This document shows positions 7,032-11,311 of a stretch of DNA of 11,311 nt, one piece after another. Every line of letters begins with the position of its first letter. Positions within the stretch are counted from its first letter, which is position 1. A program made the position numbers and the translations under genes. This DNA comes from Akkermansiaceae bacterium (lineage in GTDB: Bacteria > Verrucomicrobiota > Verrucomicrobiia > Verrucomicrobiales > Akkermansiaceae), in assembly GCA_011524615.1 (NCBI GenBank), contig WTJZ01000087.1, forward strand, positions 1 through 11,311. The letters run 5' to 3'. The notes below the pieces were generated by a model that was given only the letters and a program-made list of their open reading frames with translations, made no database searches and had not been told where the DNA came from.

Positions 7032-8570
7032 TTAGATTTTGGGAGCGTCCCAATGAGGGATTCCAGTTGTATCTCTCTGTTGGTAATATTCAACGTGGTA
7101 TGGCTTCTGATCAGCGAGAGGCACCTCTTCATTAATCATATGAGGGCGAACACTCTCCCAGAACTGCTCATACTCCCGTACCATCTCAGAGACGAGCTCT
7201 GGGTGCTGAGATGACACGTCCTTCGTTTGGCCTGGATCATGGAGCATATCAAAGAGTTGTAGCGACTGAGGACGTAGTAGCTCCTCTCGATCAACCGACT
7301 CCTTCTTCGCCTTCTGCGAATACCTAGTACTCTCTACTAGACGAAACCTCTGGTTACGTACAGAGAAGCTCCGCCACTTATGGTCATCTGGAGATGCGGT
7401 ATGCGCCCATCTCGTTACGTGTTGGAAGAGGTAGCGGTCCTCCCACTTAGGGTTCTCCATCGTCAGGAATGGGACTAAGCTTCGCCCCTCGAAGAGATGC
7501 TCGTCCGGCAGAGGCGCTCCAGCTAGTTCGGCAAGTGTCGGGAGGACATCTAGATAACTAGCAACATTCTCTACAGTACGCCCCTCCGTAATAACTCGCG
7601 GCCACTTCACGAGGAATGGCGCACGCACGCCCCCTTCATCTACCGTTCCTTTTAGCCCCTTCATACCTGCATTGTAGAGATGCATTTGTTCACCCGATTC
7701 ACTCGTTCCTAGTGCCCCCTTCACAGAGTCCACTCGAGTCATGCCATTATCTGTCGTAAAGATCACGATCGTGTTATCGGCGATTCCCCACTCATCCAGC
7801 TTGTGAAAGAGAAGCCCCATTTGCTCATCGATGTGCTCGATCATGCCATAAAATCCTGCATGCCGATCACTAAACCCGAGCTTCGCAAACTTCTCCTGAT
7901 ACGATGGAGGAGCGACAAAAGGGCTATGGGGAGCGTTCGTCGCAAGAATCGCTAGGAAAGGCGCCTGCTCATTTTTAACCTCGTTAATCCACCCTAAGGT
8001 CGCCTGGAAGATAATGTTCGTACAATACCCCTGAGTCTTAACAAAGGTTCCGTTTTCCCGAAAGACAGGGTTAAAGTAACTATTCCTAGGGACATCAGCG
8101 CATGAACCAGGGTAGGCTTGCCCGATTCCCCCTGCTCCATGGATAAAGACCTCATCAAACCCGCGATTCTCAGGTTGATATTCCTCCTCATCGCCCAAGT
8201 GCCATTTACCAAAGTAGCCAGAGGTGTACCCTACAGGCTTGAGTACTTGAGGAATCGTTACCGCCTCTAGATTCAAGCGTTCGCGTTCGAAGATGGTGTG
8301 TGTCACCCCATTACGAATAGAGTGACTCCCAGTCATCAACCCTGCTCGACTCGGAGCACAGGTAGACCCCATCATGAAGCGATCAAACCGAATAGACTCT
8401 GCATGCATCTGGTCGAGATGAGGCGTCTTGAGCCAAGGGTGACCATGTGCACCGAGGCAGGCGTAACCCTGGTCATCGGTCATTACTAATATGATATTAG
8501 GTTGCTCCTCTGCTCCATGGAGCGAGACACTGGAGAGCACAGTAACAATGAGAGGAAGAATCGTCTTCAT
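7032..8570 (-). CDS. Secreted sulfatase (S1 family, CAPSR type)
   Basis: This is a type I sulfatase that would hydrolyse sulfate esters, probably on a polysaccharide, outside the cytoplasm. Numbering from the ATG at 8570 (512 residues): a signal peptide covers about 1-20, and metal-binding D32/D33 lie in LVMTDDQG. C71 in STCAPSRAGLMTG is the residue converted to formylglycine, followed by GKWHLGD, the NAPHSPF histidine motif, TTDNG with D274/N275, and KGTVDEGGVRAPFLVKWP. All core S1 motifs are intact, so it should be active once matured; no maturation enzyme lies in the window. Upstream in-frame starts exist (ATG 8597, TTG 8603), but the ATG at 8570 gives the cleanest signal peptide. It follows the other sulfatase by 42 bases and is almost certainly co-transcribed with it. 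Substrate and S1 subfamily cannot be read by eye. Confidence 0.93.
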   Translation of the reverse strand: MKTILPLIVTVLSSVSLHGAEEQPNIILVMTDDQGYACLGAHGHPWLKTPHLDQMHAESIRFDRFMMGSTCAPSRAGLMTGSHSIRNGVTHTIFERERLNLEAVTIPQVLKPVGYTSGYFGKWHLGDEEEYQPENRGFDEVFIHGAGGIGQAYPGSCADVPRNSYFNPVFRENGTFVKTQGYCTNIIFQATLGWINEVKNEQAPFLAILATNAPHSPFVAPPSYQEKFAKLGFSDRHAGFYGMIEHIDEQMGLLFHKLDEWGIADNTIVIFTTDNGMTRVDSVKGALGTSESGEQMHLYNAGMKGLKGTVDEGGVRAPFLVKWPRVITEGRTVENVASYLDVLPTLAELAGAPLPDEHLFEGRSLVPFLTMENPKWEDRYLFQHVTRWAHTASPDDHKWRSFSVRNQRFRLVESTRYSQKAKKESVDREELLRPQSLQLFDMLHDPGQTKDVSSQHPELVSEMVREYEQFWESVRPHMINEEVPLADQKPYHVEYYQQRDTTGIPHWDAPKI

Positions 8571-8612
8571 AATTGGAGGGTTAATGCTGGGTTTCATTTC
8601 CAAAAGCTGTGG

Positions 8613-10100
8613 TTATTTCTTATACGTTTCGTAGAGCGCTTGAGTTTTAGCTCGCAGGCTTTCAAGTATCGGCTCGTGCTCCGGGTCTGCGGCCAAATTA
8701 TGCAGCTCGTCAGGATCTGCCTCTAGGTCATAGAGCTCCTCAATTACAGGTGACTGCTCGTAGTAGATGAAGTACTTCCAACGTTCCGTACGCACCCCAC
8801 GACTGCGGTAAGAACGGTTGTTAGCGATGAGGTCTTGATTAAGCTGCTCAAAGTCGACTGACTTCGGATTTTTCCTAGCCTTACGACTGACTCCACGGAT
8901 CTCGAGGTTAAAGAGATTCTCGAGTAAGATCGCATCGCGCCATTCGTCCGTGTGGACGCTATCGGTAAGCAAGCTCGTCAGGGATAATCCTTGCATTTGC
9001 TCTGGGATTGGGAGCCCTGCGAGGTCGAGCATGGTAGGGGCTAAATCCGTAGCACAAGTGAGCGCCTCAATTCGTTTCCCCTGTGGAAGCTTACCGCGCC
9101 CATCCCAGATGATCAGCGGAGCCCTGACAGACGTCTCGTGTAAGAAGCATTTATCATATAACCCATGAGAGCCAATGTAGCGTCCATTATCCGAGGTGTA
9201 GATGATGATAGTGTTCTCTAGGAAGCCGAGCTCCTCTAACTTCTCCCGCAGCCTCTTTACCTGGCTATCGACCGTACGCCCTTGGGAGGCAAAGCGACGA
9301 GCCATATCCTGATACTGCTCAGGCGTAGCGGAGCGCTTGAGGTGAAACTTATACCCCCGAGCATACTTTTTGATGACTGCTGGTAAGTTTGGGTTCGCGC
9401 CTTCATAGTAGTTCTTCGGAACTGACATCTCAGTATTCTGGAAGTATTCCTTATCAGGCACATGCATGTCTTGATCAGAGTCATGCTTTACTGCGTCAAA
9501 ACTGACAGAGAGCACAAAGGGCTGATCTGCAGGCTGAGTCTCTAGGAAGCGAATCATGGAATCTCCTTTTTTAATCGTGCGCTCTGTGACGGCGCGCCCT
9601 GCCGAGAGATTCTCAAAGGCATTAGGCACGTCCGCCCATCTTCCAGGTCCATGATCAGCGTGTGTCCCATTCCCATCATAGTAGTCGAAGTGACGCTTGA
9701 GAGTCTCTTGTCCGCCATCCACATTGAAGCCAAACTTCCCTACAAAACCACTACGGTACCCCGCTGCTCGGAGTTGACCATGGTAAGTATTCGCAAAGTC
9801 CGCCTCTGATACCGGAGTAGCATGTGGATAAGTGAACCCGCTATTATGACTGGCGAAGTAGCGCCCTGTCATCACGGTGACGCGACTAGGCATGCAGATC
9901 GCAACAGTGTGGAAGGCTCGATCAAAGGTCACTCCTTCTCTAGCTAACTGGTCAATATGTTCAGTCTCATACTCATCACGCCCATAACAACTCAGCGTGT
10001 TCCATCTTTGATCATCGGTCATCAGAAAAACAAGATTCGGCTGATCAGCCCCAAAGGCCTGAACTAACAACAATAGTAGGAGTGAAATGAAGGTTTTCAT
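8613..10100 (-). CDS. Secreted sulfatase (S1 family, CMPSR type, altered histidine motif)
   Basis: This is the first gene of the sulfatase operon. The 495-residue product has a signal peptide (MKTFISLLLLLLVQAFGA, cleavage near 18). Metal-site D29/D30 lie in FLMTDDQR, and C69 in AICMPSRVTVMTG is the formylglycine site. D304/N305 sit in YTSDNGRYIGSHGLYDK, followed by HETSVRAPLIIWDGRG, and ELYDLEADPDELHNLA closes the C-terminal subdomain. Two usual S1 motifs differ: GKWHLG is replaced by GKFGF at 121-125, losing the histidine, and the PHxPF region reads SFDAVKHD. This marks a subfamily distinct from its neighbour, so the pair probably removes sulfates at different positions or linkages. The ATG at 10100 is supported by the signal peptide; no Shine-Dalgarno is visible. 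A promoter-like pair with surrounding repeats lies directly upstream. Confidence 0.93.
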   Translation of the reverse strand: MKTFISLLLLLLVQAFGADQPNLVFLMTDDQRWNTLSCYGRDEYETEHIDQLAREGVTFDRAFHTVAICMPSRVTVMTGRYFASHNSGFTYPHATPVSEADFANTYHGQLRAAGYRSGFVGKFGFNVDGGQETLKRHFDYYDGNGTHADHGPGRWADVPNAFENLSAGRAVTERTIKKGDSMIRFLETQPADQPFVLSVSFDAVKHDSDQDMHVPDKEYFQNTEMSVPKNYYEGANPNLPAVIKKYARGYKFHLKRSATPEQYQDMARRFASQGRTVDSQVKRLREKLEELGFLENTIIIYTSDNGRYIGSHGLYDKCFLHETSVRAPLIIWDGRGKLPQGKRIEALTCATDLAPTMLDLAGLPIPEQMQGLSLTSLLTDSVHTDEWRDAILLENLFNLEIRGVSRKARKNPKSVDFEQLNQDLIANNRSYRSRGVRTERWKYFIYYEQSPVIEELYDLEADPDELHNLAADPEHEPILESLRAKTQALYETYKK

Positions 10101-10130
10101 CGAGTAGAGATTGAAGGCACCACCTATCCG

Positions 10131-10154
10131 CTCAGTAACAGTTTCGTTACTGAG
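10131..10154. repeat. Perfect inverted repeat upstream of the sulfatase operon
   Basis: CTCAGTAAC at 10131-10139 and GTTACTGAG at 10146-10154 are perfect 9-base inverted repeats around 6 bases, 31-54 bases before the first sulfatase ATG. If transcription starts near 10155, this is the very beginning of the leader. It is either an operator overlapping +1 or a 5' hairpin in the mRNA. Confidence 0.75.
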
Positions 10155-10187
10155 TATTCATCTTATAGGCAACCCTTAGGAATACTC
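10152..10187. repeat. Second inverted repeat bracketing the predicted -10 box
   Basis: GAGTATTC at 10152-10159 and GAATACTC at 10180-10187 are perfect 8-base inverted repeats separated by 20 bases. The predicted -10 lies inside the spacer, the right arm overlaps the predicted -35, and the left arm overlaps the neighbouring repeat by three bases. Half-sites 28 bp apart around a promoter fit a repressor or regulator binding site. Confidence 0.6.
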
Positions 10188-10191
10188 CCAA
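10162..10191 (-). promoter_or_regulatory. Predicted sigma70-type promoter of the sulfatase operon
   Basis: On the minus strand TTGGGA (10191-10186, 4 of 6 to consensus) and TATAAG (10167-10162, 5 of 6) are spaced by 18 bases. Transcription would begin near 10155, giving a leader of about 55 bases. The weak -35 suggests dependence on an activator, and the direct repeats upstream are placed for one. Confidence 0.45.
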
Positions 10192-10206
10192 AACCCACAA
10201 CAATAT

Positions 10207-10235
10207 CGTCAAGCTCATTTTCAATTAGCGTCAAG
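10207..10235 (-). repeat. Direct repeat CTTGACG, 22-base period, upstream of sulfatase promoter
   Basis: CGTCAAG occurs at 10207-10213 and again at 10229-10235 (CTTGACG on the minus strand), exactly 22 bases apart, about two helical turns. The centres fall near -55 and -77 from the predicted start, where activators usually bind. The AT-rich spacer is otherwise featureless. Confidence 0.45.
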
Positions 10236-10296
10236 TCTACCCAAAAACAAAGGTTCTAGACACAGCACCAAGCCGTATGTTGCAGAGGAGATAAAG

Positions 10297-10926
10297 TCAC
10301 TCCTCCATTAGCTCTACCGAGATTCGTTGTGCAGTTCTCTCGCGGAAGGAGGTGATAAACGCTCCCACTGCAGCATCGGACACCATGACCTCTAAGGTGA
10401 CTTGTGACTCATAATGGGACTGGCTCGCTTGGTACCCTTCCGCAGACAGTGCTGCCTCGACGACGGCGGTATCTGCATAGTCAAAGGTAATGGCAACCCT
10501 CTGCTTAGGCACGACCTGTATGAGTGGCGCAGCGTCTAAGGCCTGGCCAGCTGATCCTCCATAGGCTCTTACTAAGCCCCCTACCCCTAACTTAGTCCCA
10601 CCGAAGAAACGGGAAACCACAACGATCACGTCCTCTATCCCTCGCCCTTGAATCTGCGCCAAGATCGGCTTACCTGCAGAGCCACTGGGCTCACCGTCGT
10701 CATTTGGACGTGCGACCTTACCTTCTCGTAGTACCATCGCCCAGCAGTGATGACGCGCATGAGGGAATTGGTCATGCGCCTTCTCGATTGCACTCTTAGC
10801 ATCGGATTCAGAGGAGACAGGTGTCACATTCACATAGAACCTAGACCCTTTCACCATCTCGGCCTCGTAATAAAAAGGCTCACCTAAGGTATAGTACGGA
10901 TCTCTAATCACACTCTTCTCTCCCAT
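10297..10926 (-). CDS. yigZ: YigZ/IMPACT family protein (UPF0029)
   Basis: The protein has 209 residues, close to the 204 of E. coli YigZ, and carries the two-domain layout of the bacterial IMPACT family: an N-terminal UPF0029 domain and a C-terminal DUF1949-type ferredoxin-like domain. Diagnostic motifs are the HHCWAMVL stretch, DDGEPSGSAGKP at 76-87, and SRFFGGTKLG at 105-114 continuing into GVGGLVRAYG. The family is cytoplasmic; eukaryotic IMPACT modulates Gcn1/Gcn2 signalling, whereas the bacterial role is unsettled and some members are annotated as possible peptidases. The N terminus fits the ATG at 10926, although only a weak GGGAAG precedes it. A stem overlapping the stop (10285-10290 with 10300-10305) lacks a T-run. 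The gene has no evident link to the sulfatases, which appear to have their own promoter downstream. Confidence 0.93.
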   Translation of the reverse strand: MGEKSVIRDPYYTLGEPFYYEAEMVKGSRFYVNVTPVSSESDAKSAIEKAHDQFPHARHHCWAMVLREGKVARPNDDGEPSGSAGKPILAQIQGRGIEDVIVVVSRFFGGTKLGVGGLVRAYGGSAGQALDAAPLIQVVPKQRVAITFDYADTAVVEAALSAEGYQASQSHYESQVTLEVMVSDAAVGAFITSFRERTAQRISVELMEE

Positions 10927-10950
10927 CGCTTCCCATTAGTAACCAAGCCA

Positions 10951-11018
10951 CCTCTGGAGAAAAAGCTCAAAAGACCTGATCTCATCCTACCGTCAACCAG
11001 AGCAGAACATCCTCTGGA
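10951..11018. repeat. CCTCTGGA repeats upstream of the YigZ gene
   Basis: CCTCTGGA occurs at 10951-10958 and 11011-11018. The second copy also forms an inverted repeat with CCAGAG at 10997-11002 (6 bp, 9-base spacer). They lie in the space between fucI and the YigZ-family gene and could be regulator half-sites. The motif is short, so chance is not excluded. Confidence 0.3.
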
Positions 11019-11022
11019 CATT

Positions 11023-11052
11023 AAAAAAGCCACTCCATATCAGAGTGGCTTT
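11023..11052 (-). terminator. Intrinsic terminator of fucI
   Basis: A perfect 10-bp stem (AAAGCCACTC at 11026-11035 with GAGTGGCTTT at 11043-11052) has a 7-base loop. Read on the minus strand it ends in six consecutive T residues (11028-11023). It lies about 45 bases past the fucI stop and should insulate fucI from the YigZ-family gene. Confidence 0.9.
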
Positions 11053-11059
11053 GTTTGCA

Positions 11060-11099
11060 TAATCATTAATGAGACCATCGAGATGGTCTCCCATGATTA
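11060..11099 (-). repeat. Extended hairpin at the fucI stop codon
   Basis: GAGACCATC at 11071-11079 and GATGGTCTC at 11082-11090 form a near-perfect palindrome (8-bp stem, CGAG loop). An outer stem TAATCAT/ATGATTA (11060-11066 with 11093-11099) extends it across a small internal loop and includes the fucI stop codon. Having no T-run of its own, it probably protects the mRNA 3' end or assists the terminator just beyond. Confidence 0.7.
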
Positions 11100-11311
11100 C
11101 TTATAGAGAGGACCGTAGTTCTCACAGGCGCGGAAGTCCGCACCTTCGAGGTTAGCGGTACCGTGAGCTGCCCATGATGATGGACGGAACACGTCTGCAT
11201 CTTCTACGTTATGCATGTATACTGGGATACGGAGCATAGACGCAAGCGCGATGAGGTCAGCACCGATGTGGCCATAGCTCATTACACAGTGGTTAGCACC
11301 CCAGTTGTTCA
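11097..11311 (-). CDS. fucI: L-fucose isomerase, C-terminal part (partial)
   Basis: FucI interconverts L-fucose and L-fuculose (also D-arabinose and D-ribulose), the entry step of fucose catabolism in the cytoplasm. Only the last 70 codons are inside the window; the frame is open to the window edge, and the first ATG (11282) is internal. The visible sequence NNWGANHCVMSYGHIGADL, then LASMLRIPVYMHNVE, RPSSWAAHG and DFRACENYGPLYK is very close to the end of E. coli FucI as I recall it. Counting from the C terminus, the histidine of WGANH falls at the position of the metal-ligand H528 of the E. coli enzyme. A terminator follows. With the sulfatases and propeller hydrolase on the same strand, it supports use of a fucose-containing sulfated glycan. 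Confidence 0.93.
   Translation of the reverse strand, partial: NNWGANHCVMSYGHIGADLIALASMLRIPVYMHNVEDADVFRPSSWAAHGTANLEGADFRACENYGPLYK

Noticed and set aside
6888..7214. 108-codon plus-strand frame
   Set aside because: More than half is antisense to the sulfatase 3' end, and the rest is intergenic with no ribosome site or family signature.
10991..10996. TTGACG on the minus strand as -35 of the YigZ-family gene
   Set aside because: No acceptable -10 hexamer lies 16-18 bases downstream.

Overview
The window looks like a chromosomal segment from a marine-type bacterium, most likely in the Verrucomicrobiota or a neighbouring PVC lineage. That placement is an inference. It rests on moderate GC, tandem secreted S1-type sulfatases beside a secreted glycoside-hydrolase-like protein and L-fucose isomerase, and an almost complete lack of Shine-Dalgarno sequences before otherwise convincing genes. 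No mobile element, CRISPR array, tRNA or rRNA is visible.

Left part (1-3695, + strand): a housekeeping run of uvrB (5' end cut off by the window), dapA and dapB, closed by a clear rho-independent terminator at 3668-3695. UvrB works in nucleotide excision repair. DapA and DapB carry out the first two committed steps from aspartate semialdehyde towards diaminopimelate and lysine. dapA and dapB are 2 bases apart and no terminator separates uvrB from dapA, so all three may share a transcript. The UvrB protein carries an unusual insertion of about 47 residues.

Middle (3696-5235): a 270-base non-coding stretch, a single-domain rhodanese (+), and a convergent DUF2314 plus ankyrin-repeat protein (-). 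A cluster of three hairpins lies between the two genes.

Right part (5321-11311, all - strand; listed here in order of transcription, from the right end): the last 70 codons of L-fucose isomerase (fucI) with two 3' hairpins including a terminator; a YigZ/IMPACT-family protein; two secreted sulfatases in tandem from a predicted promoter rich in inverted and direct repeats; and a secreted beta-propeller protein resembling GH43/GH117-type glycosidases. The sulfatases, the propeller hydrolase and fucI together suggest use of a sulfated, probably fucose-containing polysaccharide (fucoidan-like). In that reading the secreted enzymes desulfate and cleave the glycan and FucI feeds released L-fucose into catabolism. 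The substrate is inferred from neighbourhood only. No strongly novel system is evident. The best leads are the UvrB insertion, the unassigned propeller enzyme, the second sulfatase with altered active-site motifs, and the repeat-dense sulfatase promoter.
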